A DNA stretch of 64,000 nt from Primulina eburnea (lineage: Eukaryota; Streptophyta; Magnoliopsida; Lamiales; Gesneriaceae). The notes below the pieces were generated by a model, which worked only from the letters and a program-made list of their open reading frames with translations, ran no database searches and was not told the origin of the DNA. Position numbers and translations under genes: made by a program. The DNA lies in contig NW_027331237.1 in assembly GCF_022965805.1 (NCBI RefSeq), positions 1 through 64,000 of the forward strand, given 5' to 3'. Positions 1-11,047 of this stretch are shown here, one piece after another. Positions within the stretch are counted from its first letter, which is position 1, and every line of letters begins with the position of its first letter.

Positions 1-2693
1 CGTACATTTACTAATCAAAGTTTGTGGAAAAATTAAAAATTTTCTTAAATAAAATGTGAACCTTCAAAATTCGTTAAGAGTTAAACTGTACTTCTCGCAA
101 GTTGTTGCGACAAAAGATTTGGAAGTTAAAATTTGACAAAAGTATTAAATGTTTGCATAAAAAGTAAAACATGACGGTCCTCGGGTTAGCCTCCCGCTCA
201 GCCCAAGCCTACTCCTCGGTCCCCACCTTCAGTCTCCTCATAAACATCCTCACCTGCATCGATCAAGTCTAGTGAGTCTAAAGACTCAACACGTATAAAC
301 TGGAAGTAACAAGTACTACATAATAAGATCATTTGCAACTTTAAAATATGACATACATACTTTAAACTTGAACTTGCAATATAAAACTTGAACATACGTA
401 CATACATACTTATACGTGCCACAAACTTTTCTTAAACATGCTTGCATACTTGTACATGCTTCAACATACATAAACTTCATAATTTTACGTAGAGATATGT
501 TTCAATGTAAGTGACCCATAACATAATTCGCCTGATCAGACTAAACCACAATACTGGGATGACAGGGACGTATCCACTACCACATACATGAGATCCCCGT
601 TCATAATTTAACGGACTAATTGGTCCACGTTCATGATCTTACCCTTTACAATCTCGATCTAAACCCGTTCATAATTTAACGGGCGGATTGGTCTCCGTTC
701 ATAATTTAACGCTTTCCAATCCTAAACATAATTTGGTCACAAGACATTTAGCATACCTCAAAAACTTAAAATACTTTCTTGCACGTCAAACATACTTACT
801 TGGCGTTGAGGGATTCGTTGGACTTCGATTGGGGACGTTGCTGCACATACTAACATGAATTTAAAATACTTAACTTGCATTGCTTAGACGTAGGTACACA
901 TGCTCACCGCCAAACTCCATAAATAACTTAAGACGTACTAAAACACTCGGGAATTGACCTCATTTAAATCAATGTACTAAACCATCACATGAAATCCCAA
1001 AGCAATCAATTAAGTTTTTCCAAAACATGAAGTACACGGACCCCGGGTCTGGGTTCGTGTATGGGTCCGTGTGTGTGCGCAAAGAAAGTACCAACAAAAG
1101 GAAGGGACACGACCCCGTGCCCTGGTCCGGCCCCGGGTCCATGTAGGTGCGCAAAGTGGGATACTCGGGAATTGAAGGGACACGGACCCCGTGCCCAGGT
1201 CCGGCTCTGGGTCCGTGTATGTGCGCAAAAATGGCACCAATAAGAAATAAAGGCACGGACCCCGTGCCAGGGTCCGTGTACCTGCGTAAGTTTGAAATCC
1301 ACGAAAATTTAATACACATATTGCTTAGCACTCTAAACTCGATCGTACGGACTATGAACCGACACCCCGAAACCCATCTTAGCATGCCATAACATCGAAC
1401 CAAATTCGCACAAACACCCAACGCAACGATTTCCACCATACGACCGTACAATTCAAAAACGTGGCAATTGACAGCAACTCGTTTCCTACGACTTCTAATG
1501 CATTCGAGTGCCTATCGACACTAAACGACATATCGAATAACATCCCAACATCATACTAAGCATACATAGACGCAGCAACAATCACCCGTCGATACCCAAC
1601 GAAGCCTGCAACAATAAAATCTCAAGAACACATCAATACATAATTTTCTGAAAAACGCAGTTTGATCAGTCTCACGAAAAACGTCATAACTCACTCAATT
1701 ATTATCCAAATATTTCGAATTTACTGTCAAATCGAAGGTATAAAAAAGTTCTACAATTTTTACATTGAAAGGATTCTCAGAATCACGACCAAAACATAGC
1801 AGTATTTAAAAATACAGCAAAAAAGAGTTTTCAGATCTAAAAATTATTTCAAAACTGATCCATACCATTTTCTGCTCAAACGACGAACGTCACACATAAA
1901 TTTTTACGCATAAAAATAACACAACACATAATATGACAAGATCGATGTAGAAATAATAGAATATATGTGTCTTTTGATAATTTGAAATACCGTAACCACG
2001 ATACCGAAGCGGGGAGAGATGTGAGGTTGATCCGAGACGATCATGGTGCTAAAATCTTTGAAGAAAACACACGAAAATTCACTGGAAAATTAGAGGATAA
2101 GGGCGGCTGCTGAAATTGAAAGAACCCTAGGTTTTTCTCTCTTTTAAAAATCTGAAAATAAGATGTGTAGGGTGTGTTGTGTGTTTTAGTGTGTGTAAAA
2201 ACATGTAAGTGTGTGTGAGTGTGTGTAACGTGTGTGTGGGTTTTTAATTAGGAGAAATTAGTGCTAAATTAACTAATTAAAATACTAATTAAAGGTTAAC
2301 ACACACTAATTTAATGAAACTCCTCAATTAAAATAATTACACACTAATTTTAAAAGTTCTAAACTCTTAAATTACTAAATACATAAATAAGGCTTTTAAA
2401 ATATTAAAACTTAATAAATTATTTAAAATACATCATCCTTAACCTAAAATAAAATACCACATTTTAAATTGCTAAAAATTATCACCGGTCTTTTCCTCGA
2501 TCCCGCCTCGAATAATCGCCTGAACATGAAACTCGAAAAACATTTTAACGTGCATCACATAAACATAAATAATTAAAAACAATGCATTCAAATAAATCAT
2601 GCATGGATAAAACTCAATTTAACTTAAATAAATGCTTTAATAATTAAATAAATGCATGAGTTATACGTGTACTTAATTTTGGTAATACATCAA
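1..2693 (-). mobile_element. Gypsy-type LTR, partial, minus orientation
   Basis: Long non-coding AT-rich block. Read on the minus strand it starts TGATGTATTACC right after a purine-rich stretch (GAGGTGGGGATGA, about 2694-2706), as an LTR does after its polypurine tract. It runs off the left edge, so it exceeds 2.6 kb. It holds a four-unit GC-rich dyad array (1034-1290) and three copies of a CGTTCATAATTTAACG motif near 599, 667 and 697. No open frame in it looks like a protein. The element interior should lie to the right, but what abuts is a Tat protease relic, so the junction near 2695-2710 may be a breakpoint. LTR identity is an inference from end structure. Confidence 0.5.
1034..1290. repeat. 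Four-unit GC-rich dyad array in LTR
   Basis: Four units of about 73 bp start near 1034, 1107, 1180 and 1252. Each opens with CACGGACCCC (one copy CACGACCCC) and closes with GGGTCCGTGT or a variant, followed by TGTGCGCAAA or similar. The half-sites are reverse complements, so each unit can fold or bind symmetrically. The same half-sites recur in the LTRs at 46319-46502 and 57507-57691. Confidence 0.8.
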
Positions 2694-2709
2694 TCATCCC
2701 CACCTCAGT

Positions 2710-3312
2710 TCAGGACCTCTTCACTTCAACCTTTACATTGTCTACATAGCAATAGCGTGAGGACTTCTGGTCCCCAAATACAACTCCCACGTGGTTCCCC
2801 ATAGGATACTTCAGCTTTTGATGATAAGTGGAACTCACAGCTTGGAAGTCAGTCAGGGCCTGTGGACCCAATATCCCGTTGTACGAAGAAAGGGCATCTA
2901 ACACATTAAAACACGTCATCTTCATGAAACGATGCGGTCCCGTTCCCAAAGATAAAGGAAGCATGATTTGTCTGATGGTTTGGACATCGTGTCCCGTGAA
3001 GCCAAATAAAGGCGTAGAGATGGGGTCAAACTCGAACCCTTCCACTTTCATTTGATCAAGAGTCGTTTTAAAAAGAATATTCACTGCGCTTCCGGTGCCA
3101 ACAAATATTCTCGCCACGTCATAATTGGCGAAAGTTAGAGTTATTAGCAAGGCATCGTTGTGGGGTGCCACAATACCTTTCAGGTCCTCTGGTCCGAAGC
3201 TGATGGGGGGATCGGACTTGGGAGCTAGGTCTAACCCCATGCTCTCCAATCTCATACCGTGGGCTTTCCGAGCCCTTCCTGAATCACCGTTGGTTGCGCC
3301 ACCGGATATCAT
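2710..3312 (-). pseudogene. Tat-lineage gypsy protease region, active site lost
   Basis: A 200-codon open stretch matches the gag-protease junction and aspartic protease of Tat/Retand-type gypsy elements. Residues 40-60 (PEDLKGIVAPHNDALLI) and 70-80 fit the family. The catalytic motif, normally DTGSS in this lineage, reads G-T-G-S-A at residues 72-76, so the catalytic Asp is Gly. The frame ends at 2710 and no reverse transcriptase follows: pol is absent and a different LTR begins at about 2693. It continues the gag unit at 3433-4601 on the same strand. Function, if intact, would be processing of the gag-pol polyprotein in virus-like particles. It is a relic. Confidence 0.75.
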
Positions 3313-3432
3313 GTGTATTACACCTCGGGTCGGGACATTGACTATTTGTACTACTTGAGGTCCCTGTTGTCGCTGAGGGGCTCGGCCCCCCTGGTTGGGT
3401 CGCTTATCTCTAGGTGGCGGTCTCTGATTTAC

Positions 3433-4601
3433 CTAAGGACGTCCTCGACCTTTCCTGTCATCTTGGTACCTACTTTCTGGTCGGGCTAAGAGGTTCTTCA
3501 TATGAGGGTCTCTCTGCATGATCCTCTGCACCTCTTCCTCTAGTCTCTGGCAGCTATTTGTAATGTGACTGCATTCTTGATGGAATTCGCAGAACTTATC
3601 CGAGAGAGGTAAACGTGGCCCCTTTTCCGCTTGTTTGGGGCGTTCTAACTTCCTCCTTTCTTCACAGATTTCCATGGCCCTTTCCAAGCTCATAGCTAAT
3701 GGGGCGTAAGGGAAAGGTCCCGGACCTCGGCCTCGTTCCTCTGATCTTTCAGCAGGCCTCTTCTTTCTCGGCTCTACTTTTTCCTTTCCTTTGTCTTTAT
3801 CTCCCGGCTTTCCATCGGTACGTCTCTGCCTTTGTGCATCCTCAAGGTTCACATAATTCTCAGCTCGGCTCAGGAGCTCATCATTTGAGGGGTTTTTTCA
3901 CCAAGGAATTAAAAAATGTCCCCCTCAGAGACCCTGTGTGAAGGCATTCACCAAGGTTTCAGTGGCTGCGACTGGGACCTCTAAGGCTGGGTTGTTAAAC
4001 CGTCTAATGAAATCCCTTAGTGAGTTCGTGTCACCTTGCTTTACATTGAACAATCCCAGGGAGGTCTTCAAGTGTCTTTTTCTGGTTTCATATTGGTTCA
4101 TAAAGACAGTACTAAATTCCCGGAAGCTGGTGACGGAATGTGGTGGCAACAGATCGAACCACCTCTGAGCCAGTCCTACTATGTAGTAAAGAAGACCCGG
4201 TATTTCACCCCATCTGAGTATCTGTGGAGCAGGGCAGCATTATTAAATCTCCCCAAGTGATCTTTGAGTTCGGTGCTCCTGTCGTAATATCTAACCGTCG
4301 GCTGACGAAAGTTGGGCGGGAGGTCCTCGTTCAGTATTTCAGGAGAGAGCGAACTCTCCTGTCTAGTAGAGGAGGTCGGCTCGCCATTTGTCTGCCCGAC
4401 CTCCAGATTTCCTCCCATACTGCATCCATAGATGTGTGGTGGTGTTGGAGCCCGATTTCGATGGAAGGTCTCAACTATAGATGTGTTAATCAGCTAGGTC
4501 AGCTGATCTAGATTGCGACCAGCCACTTCTCTCCCTTGACCACCTACAGGGCCTCCTTGACCACCCCTAGGGCCTGTTCTTCTTCCTCTTCTTCCCCACA
4601 T
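3433..4601 (-). pseudogene. Tat-lineage gypsy gag, copy 1
   Basis: Starts at ATG 4599-4601 with an Arg/Gly-rich N-terminus (MWGRRGRR). A retrotransposon gag core follows: LPPNFRQPTVRYYD, DHLGRFNNAALLHRYSDGVK, SFREFSTVFMNQYETRKRH and ALEVPVAATETLVNAFTQGL. The C-terminal part has MSLERAMEICEERRKLE, KFCEFHQECSHITNSC and RIMQRDPHMKNLLAR, typical of Tat/Retand gag. The frame is broken by a TAG stop at 4494-4496, also present in copy 2, and by shifts near 3860-3925 and 4150-4180. Gag would build the cytoplasmic virus-like particle. It lies just inside the LTR at 4643-5389 with a primer-site-like sequence between. Confidence 0.8.
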
Positions 4602-4621
4602 GTATATGTATTTGCTCAGAA

Positions 4622-4642
4622 TTTCTCACAAACGACGTCAAT
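4622..4642 (-). promoter_or_regulatory. Primer-binding region of Tat element
   Basis: Minus strand reads ATTGACGTCGTTTGTGAGA, a diverged form of the TTGGCGCCGTCTGTGGGA sequence that follows the 5' LTR in plant Tat elements. It sits between the LTR end and the gag start. Confidence 0.6.
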
Positions 4643-5389
4643 TGATGTTGCTAAAGTCCGGGATGGTAGCTGAGAGGTCAGATCTTCACTGGTGGAACTC
4701 GGATCAGACCTTCTAAAGATAGCTGGGAGGTCGGATATTCATTTGTGGAGCTCGGATCGGACCTTCGAAATCTGGAAGCACAAACAGGAGTGTTAGAAGG
4801 GGGCAGAAGGTTGTTCCGGCGTAGCCCCTCCAACGCTCAAGTCAGAGAACAGAAAACTGAGAGAGTAATGTGTGTGCTGAGAGAATGTGAACATATATAT
4901 TAAAAAAACAGTGAACGAAACCTGGTATTTATTGGGGAACAATAGAGTCCTGATTTTGTAGATTTAGATTCTCAGAATGTTGAAAGATTTGGTTATATCT
5001 TGTGCCAGATTTGGTTAGATCTTGCGTCAGATTTGGTTAGATCTTGTTGGGCTTGATTTTTGTGGGCTATCCATTAATATCTAGGTAAGAGCTCTAGGAG
5101 GCATGATCCCGCGTAGGATCTCGGTTTCTTGGGAACTCGGTCAAAGCACTCCCGATCGGCGTGAAAGCACCCCTGGGAGGTCGGCTCGGCTTCTCTCTTG
5201 GAGGTCGGCATGGGAGTTCGGCCACCTCACTGACCGACGAGATTGTGGATACAGGGGGTTGGCTTGGGTGACCTCCCGGATGACCTCCCTCCCTCCCTCT
5301 TCTTTCGAGTGAGGATTTTAGAATGCTGGCCCAACGACTACCTGGGCTACCGAGAGTGGGCCGAGCCCATCGTCAATTCGGGGGTATCA
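4643..5389 (-). mobile_element. Complete LTR of Tat-lineage gypsy element, shared by two units
   Basis: On the minus strand it begins TGATACCCCCGAATTG and ends ...TTTAGCAACATCA before the primer region (747 bp; the inner end could be 3 bp shorter). It is flanked on both sides by gag-protease sequence. To the right (5390-5440) lies the 3' end of unit 2's interior, and to the left the gag of unit 1, so this LTR is the 3' LTR of one unit and the 5' LTR of the next. It carries repeated GAGGTCGG / CCGACCTC motifs near 5176-5270. A forward scrap of the same family end is at 11650-11908. Confidence 0.75.
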
Positions 5390-5444
5390 GTTTTAATGAG
5401 GTGTATCCATCGTCAAGATTACATATAAGGAGAAGTATCTATTA

Positions 5445-6902
5445 GCAAGGCATCATTGTGGGGTGCCACAATACCTTTCAGGTCCTCTGGTCCGAAGCTG
5501 ATGGGGGGATCGGACTTGGGAGCCAGGTCTAACCCCAGGCTCTATAATCTCCTACTGTGGCTTTCTGAGCCCTTCCTGAATCACCGTTTGTTGCGCCACC
5601 GGATATCATATGTATTACACCTCGGGTCGAGTCATTGGCTATTTGTTCGAGTTGAGGTCCCTGTTGTCGCTGAGGGTCTGCTCGGCACCCCTGGTTGGGT
5701 CAGTTATCTCTAGGTGGCGGTCTCTGATTTACCTAGGGACGTCCTCGACCTTTCTTGTCATCTTGGTACCTTCCTTCTGTTCGGGCTAAGAGGATCTTCA
5801 TATGAGGGTCTCTCTGCATGATTCTCTGCACCTCTTCCTCTAGTCTCTGGCAGCCATTTGTAATGTGACCTTATTCTTGATGGAATTCGCAGAACTTATC
5901 TGAGAGAGGTAAACATGGCCCCTTTTCGGCTTGTTTCGGGAGTTCTAACTTTCTCCTTTCTTCACAGATTTCCATGGCCCTTTTCAAGCTCATAGCTATT
6001 GGAGCGTAAGGGAAAGATCCCGGACCTCGGCCTCGTTCCTCTGATCTTTCAGCATGCCTATTTTTGCTCGGCTCTACTTTTTCCTTACCTTTGTCTTTAT
6101 CTCCCGGCTTGCCATCGGTACGTCTATGCCTTTGTGCATCCACAAGGTTCACATATTTCTCAGCTCGGCTCAGGAGCTCATCATTTGAGGGGTTTTTTCA
6201 CCAAGGAATTAAAAAATGTCCCCCACAGAGACCCTGTGTGAAGGCATTCACCAGGGTTTCAGTGGCTGCGGCTGGGACCTCTAAGGCTGGGTTGTTAAAC
6301 CGTCTAATGAAATCCCTTAGTGAGTTCGCGTCACCTTGCTTTACATTGAACAAGCCCAGGGAGGTCTTCAAGTGTCTTTTTCTGGTTTCATATTGGTTCA
6401 TAAAGTCAGTACTAAATTCCCGGAAGCTGGTGACGGAATGTGGTGGCAACAGAGCGAACCACCTCTGAGCCAGTCCTACTAATGTGGTAAGGAAGACCCG
6501 GAATTTCACACCGTCTGAGTATCTGTGGAGCAGGGCAGCATTATTAAATCTCCCCAAGTGTTCTTCGGGGTCAGTGCTCCCGTCGTAATCTCTGACCGTC
6601 GACTGACGAAACTTGGGCGGGAGGTCCTCGTTCAGTATTTCAGGAGAGAGCGGGCTCTCTTTTCTAGTAGAGGAGGTCGGCCCCCCACTTGTCTGTCCCA
6701 CCTCCTGATTTCCTCCCATACTTCATCCATAGATGTGTGGTGGTGTTGGAGCCCGATTTCGATGGAAGGCCTCATCTATAGATGTGTTAATCAGCTAGGT
6801 CAGCTGATCTAGATTGCGACTCGCCGCTTCTCTCCCTTGACCACCTACAGGGCCTCCTTGACCACCCCTAGGGCATGTTCTTCTTCCTCTTCGTCCCCAC
6901 AT
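5445..6902 (-). pseudogene. Tat-lineage gypsy gag-protease, copy 2
   Basis: Near-duplicate of 3142-4601, offset by about 2.29 kb. Starts at ATG 6900-6902. The gag core is open at 6198-6719 (LPPKFRQSTVRDYDGSTDPE, FREFSTDFMNQYETRKRH, ALEVPAAATETLVNAFTQGL). It then shifts frame into the MSLKRAMEICEERRKLE and KFCEFHQE segment at 5871-6152. It carries the same TAG stop as copy 1 (6795-6797). The protease part stops at the equivalent of PHNDALLI (about 5445) and is joined directly to the 3' end of an element interior and an LTR, so all of reverse transcriptase, RNase H and integrase is deleted. Non-functional. Confidence 0.8.
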
Positions 6903-6943
6903 GTATACGTCTTTGCTCAGAATTTCTCACAGATGACGTCAAT

Positions 6944-7341
6944 TGATGTTGCTAAAATCTGGGATAGTAGCTGGGAGGTCAGATCTTCACTGGTGGAGCT
7001 CGGATCAGACCTTCTAAAGATAGCTGGGAGGTCGGATCTTCACTTGTGGATCTCGGATCGGACCTTCGAAATCTGTAAGCACAAACAGGAGTGTTAGAAT
7101 GAGGCAGAAGGTTGTTCTGGCGTAGCCCCTCCGACGTTCAAGTCAAAGAACAGAAAACTGAGAGAATGTGAATATATATATAAAAAAAAAAAAACATTCC
7201 ACGAAACTTGGTATTTATTGGGGAAGAATAGAGTCCTGATTTGGTAGATTTAGATTCTCAGAATGTTGAAAGATTTGGTTATATCTTGTGCCATATTTGG
7301 TTAGATCTTGCGTCAGATTTGGTTAGATCTTATTGGGCTTG
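6944..7341 (-). mobile_element. Truncated 5' LTR of Tat copy 2
   Basis: Matches the inner part of the LTR at 4643-5389 (for example ATTTGGTTAGATCTT repeats and the AGCTGGGAGGTCGGAT segment). Its first roughly 340 bp are missing: the match stops at GGGCTTGATTT, where CACTA transposase coding sequence begins at about 7342. Confidence 0.7.
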
Positions 7342-8250
7342 ATTTCTTGGTTCACTTTCAAAGTCGGGCCACATATGATCCACCAACTTCCAAGATGGTG
7401 AATCAGTTGGATGACGTAACTGATCGGGAACTCCTGTGGCTTCTGCATGCCATGTTAAATTTTTGGAGGTATGTAGAGATTTAAACATGCTCTTAAATCT
7501 TGGTATGGGAGGGAAATACCACAACACCTTTGCAGGAACACATTTCTTCTCAATGTTCTTCTTGGTTAGCTTCCACCGTGACAAGCCACATTTAGGGCAG
7601 TTTACGCAGTCTTTATATTGCTTCCTATAAAGAATGCAATCATTAGAACAAGCATGAATCTTTTCATGACTCAACGCCAAACAACTCAATGTCTTTTTTA
7701 CATCATACATTTTGGTTGGCAGGTCGTGATTATATTGTAGCATATCCCCAAAATCCATTAGTAGATCGGAAAATAGAGCGTCACTCATCCCATGCTTTGC
7801 TTTGGTGTTGTATATTTTCACAATTGCACTCAACTCTATGTAACGCTTACATCCATTATACAAAGATTTCTCTGCTTCCTCCAAAAATTCCATAAACGCT
7901 TCTGGATTTTCTATATAGTTATCATATGCTGCCTCATACATATTAGTGGTTTCAAATTGTCCGTGATAGTTACCAATTGGCTCCTTGTTCGAGCTCCAAT
8001 TTACTTTGTCACTTTCAGCAAACTCACCATGCCAAATCCAATTCACATAATTTTGAATAAAACCATGAAAATAAAGATGCTCTCGAATGGACTTAGCTGG
8101 TCTTTTTTTAAGATTTTTACATTTGCAACAAGGACAATGAATTAAATTGGGGTCAATATGGAGATTCTCTAAACAACCTCTGATAAACAGTTCCACACCC
8201 TCCTCGTACTGTTTTGACCTTCTATCCGAGTGAATCCAAGATTTATCCAT
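7342..8250 (-). pseudogene. CACTA (En/Spm) transposase TNP2-like, N-terminal part
   Basis: ATG at 8248-8250 gives MDKSWIHSDRRSKQYEEGV, the start of the plant transposase-associated domain. A cysteine cluster follows (CPCCKCKN, about residues 43-50), then a conserved region with LPTKMYDVKKTLSCLALSHE, CSNDCILYRKQYKDCVNCPK and CGLSRW, and then VPAKVLWYFPPIPRFKSMF. This is the TNP2/Transposase_21 pattern. The frame breaks off at DFESEPRN, just before the usual RNVRLGL motif and the catalytic core, where it runs into the Tat LTR, so about 300 of the usual 700 or more residues remain. The full enzyme cuts and pastes CACTA elements in the nucleus; this copy cannot. The start is chosen by homology: upstream in-frame codons have no family match. 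Confidence 0.85.
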
Positions 8251-8775
8251 TTCAATACAGCAAAATACCAGAAATATATAACAATAAATTTGATCTAAAC
8301 CTGAAAATATTACATTTAATAATTTCATTTTCAATTTAATTTGTTGAACGCAAAAAAAAAAGAAAGAAGACTACCTATTCATGAAAATAAAGCAACATTG
8401 GTAAGTAGACAGTTTAATCAAGAAAATTAGTACAGAAAAATGGATATCTCTTCATAGCACGATTGGAAAAGCCTCAACACACATATGCATATAAGTTAGA
8501 AAAACAAAAAAATTCGACGGAGACAATGACTAACAAACACCGTCATGTCCAGTCCTCAACACACCGTGCATATAAGTTAGAAAACCGAAAATTAGACAAT
8601 GCCTAACAAGAAGGGGACAACAAATATTTTAGACAATGCCGAAAATTAGGAAACCAGAGAAGGACAACCAAGGCGACGACAAGAAATTAACCACTTATCA
8701 TTCCAATCAATACCATACCTCAGGAAACTGGTGACAGACTAACACAGGTAAAGCAATATCGTTCCAATCAAAATG

Positions 8776-9130
8776 GAGAAGAAACAAAGGCGCATGGGAA
8801 GGCGGTTGTGTATCTCAGTCGCTTCTTCCGTCTCAGTTCTTTGAACGGTGGTGGCGGTGGCGGTGGTGGTGGTGTTTTGCTTCCCTCTCGGTGAGTGGAA
8901 CGGCGGTGGTGTTGGTGGTTCGAAGCGAACCGAGAAGAAACAAAGGCGCAGGGGACGGCGGTTGTGTATCTCAGTCGCTTCTTCCATCTCAGTGCTTTGA
9001 ACGGTGGTGGTGGTGGTGGTGTTTTGATTCCCTCTCGGGGAGTGGAATGGCGGTGGTGTTGATGGTTCGAAACGAACGACGGTGAGTGGAACGGCGGTGG
9101 TGTTGGTGGTTCGAAGCGAACAACGGTGGT
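8776..9130. repeat. Tandem GGTGGTGG-rich repeat, about 156-bp unit
   Basis: GAGAAGAAACAAAGGCGCA occurs at 8776 and 8932, with nearly identical sequence after each, including GTGGTGGTGG runs and GAGTGGAACGGCGGTGG. Further partial units start near 9037 and 9081. It lies upstream of the minus-strand transposase start, so it is probably 5' untranslated or promoter sequence of the CACTA element. The reading frames through it are low complexity. Confidence 0.75.
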
Positions 9131-9232
9131 GTTAGGGTTAATTTTGAAGGAAAATGTGGATCAATCGAATGAGCTCGTCTCTGAAGGATAATGATATAAT
9201 CGATATTAAATATTTAATTAAACTTATCGGTT

Positions 9233-9470
9233 CATCTTTTTACTTCAGTATGAACTTATTTTCCTTATTTTTTACTGCATCAACATTGATATGCCGAAGT
9301 AAACTATAATAAAAAAATATAGTGAAGCCCGTGTTTTTAAACATCCGAAGTAAAATATATTATTTTACTTTGCTTGTGTAATTACTGAAGTTATTGATAA
9401 TGTATTACTTCATACTTTATTATTGCCGAACTAACGCCTGGCGAAGTAAAATCCGATTTTTCTATTATCT
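9233..9470 (-). mobile_element. Subterminal repeat region and likely 5' end of CACTA element
   Basis: Short direct and inverted copies of CGAAGTAAA / TTACTTCG-type motifs occur at about 9245, 9295, 9350, 9370, 9400 and 9445. Motifs like this near a terminus are characteristic of CACTA elements. The outer edge, read on the minus strand as ...ATAGAAAAATCGG, resembles a decayed CACTA...AAAAATCGG terminus near 9467. The opposite end has been lost to the Tat junction at 7342. Confidence 0.5.
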
Positions 9471-9538
9471 AATGATATAATTATACATGAATAAAATTTT
9501 AAATAAGTGTTAATAATAGCCTCCCATGAAAAATGTTG

Positions 9539-10229
9539 TGTTAGGACCAATAGAATCCGGATATCTCCACACATGTATGATATTGTCCACTTTGGGTTTT
9601 AACCCTCATGGTTTTGCTTTTGGAACCACCCAAAAGGCCTCATACCAATGGAGATATCATTCCATCTTATAAACCCATGATCTTTCTCTAGATCTTCCAA
9701 TGTGGGACTTTGGTTGCATCCCAACAATCCTCCCCTCAAACGAAGTTCCACTATTATTCTCATAGTCCTAGTCCGATCCTCCCCTCAAGCCTTATTCGCC
9801 CTCCAATCGAGGTTACTCCACTTCACTGCGTTGTAGCGTACGCCTTATATGAATACCGGGAGCATCAACCACCTCGAGAGTTTAATCAAGGATTTTTACC
9901 GGGAGCTCTCACCTCCTTCGTTTAGGTATCAAGGATTCCACCCACATGGCTCGATCTAGACCATGGCTCTGATACCACTTGTTAGGACAAATGGAATCCG
10001 GATATCTCCACACAGGTATGATATTGTCCACTTTGGGTACTTGTTAGGACCAATGGAATCCGGATATCTCCACACAGGTATGATATTGTCCACTTTGGGT
10101 TTTAACCCTCATGGTTTTGCTTTTGGAACCACCCAAAAGGCCTCATACCAATGGAGATATCATTCCATCTTATAAACCCATGATCTTTCTCTAGATCTTC
10201 CAATGTGGGACTTTGGTTGCATCCCAACA
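9539..10229 (-). mobile_element. TRIM (miniature LTR retrotransposon)
   Basis: Two 188-bp terminal repeats, 9539-9726 and 10042-10229, both TGTTAGGACC...CCCAACA. The first is followed by ATCCTCCCCTC (9727-9737, a reversed polypurine tract) and the second is preceded by GCTCTGATACCA (9966-9977, reversed primer site for initiator tRNA-Met), so the element points to the minus strand. The interior has no coding capacity. The flanking 5-mers TGTTG (9534-9538) and TGTAG (10230-10234) match at 4 of 5 positions, a likely target duplication. The first 62 bp of the LTR are duplicated at 9980-10041, directly next to the primer site. Confidence 0.9.
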
Positions 10230-10719
10230 TGTAGCATGGTAGAATTGGGTACGGTTGGTAAGAAACATGCTTTAATCATTCATGTCGATATCAACTTTAC
10301 CTTCTCGGCTAATTGAACCTATGCTCTAGAGTGTTCAGCCACCTCGTGCCACTTCATGTGCGCTTGTTCATATTTCAGATGGGGCGGATAAGAATATTAG
10401 ACAAGATATTCATCCTAGTGGCAATTTACAAGCATCTTTACTTATTTGTATGTCTAAAGAGTGTTTGCGATCTCTACGAAAAAATGATTATGAATTTTTT
10501 TCACAAATTTTCAGAATTATCCCACCTAATTTGACATTCAAAGTATTCAAAACTTGCTAGGTCTACTGGGTCGACCAGTCCCATCATATAAAATAAGCGG
10601 GATTGGTTGAAATTTTTTAATCTATCAAAATGACAATTTGCGGACCGGCTCACTCGACTAGCCTGTTTTGAAAATAGTACTCGTTGTCTTTTCTTGATTT
10701 TATTTTTTGGGCTCTATAC
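10230..10719. other. No gene seen
   Basis: AT-rich sequence between the TRIM and a MITE. Short frames only, none resembling a protein family. Confidence 0.5.
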
Positions 10720-11039
10720 TAGAGGTGAAAACGAACCAAAATGGTTTGAGAATTTTTTGAGTTGGTTCGAAAAATATTTGATTTGTATTTGAGCTTATCG
10801 AGTTCAAACCGAACTCGGACATGTGCGAAATATTTTTTACCGAACTCGATCTCAAGTTATTTTGTTCGATAGTTCGCGAGTCTCAATATTTTATTAATAT
10901 ATATTAAATAAATTACATTTGAGCCAAAAAATTTACAATTTTAGAACTTCGAATTGAGTTCAAATACAAATTAAATTATTTTGAACAACAAATTTCTCAT
11001 CATGTCGTCTTGATTTGATTCGTATAATTTACACCCCTA
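10720..11039. mobile_element. hAT-type MITE
   Basis: 320-bp AT-rich block with ends TAGAGGTGAAAA... and ...TTTACACCCCTA, imperfect inverted termini of the hAT TAGGGGTGTAAA type. Flanking 8-mers CTCTATAC (10712-10719) and CTCGAGAC (11040-11047) agree at 6 of 8 positions, fitting an aged 8-bp target duplication. Non-coding. Confidence 0.65.
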
Positions 11040-11047
11040 CTCGAGAC

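Noticed and set aside
8770..9130. Gly/Trp/Val-rich open frames in the GGTGGTGG region on both strands
   Set aside because: Products of a low-complexity tandem repeat upstream of the CACTA transposase; no protein character.
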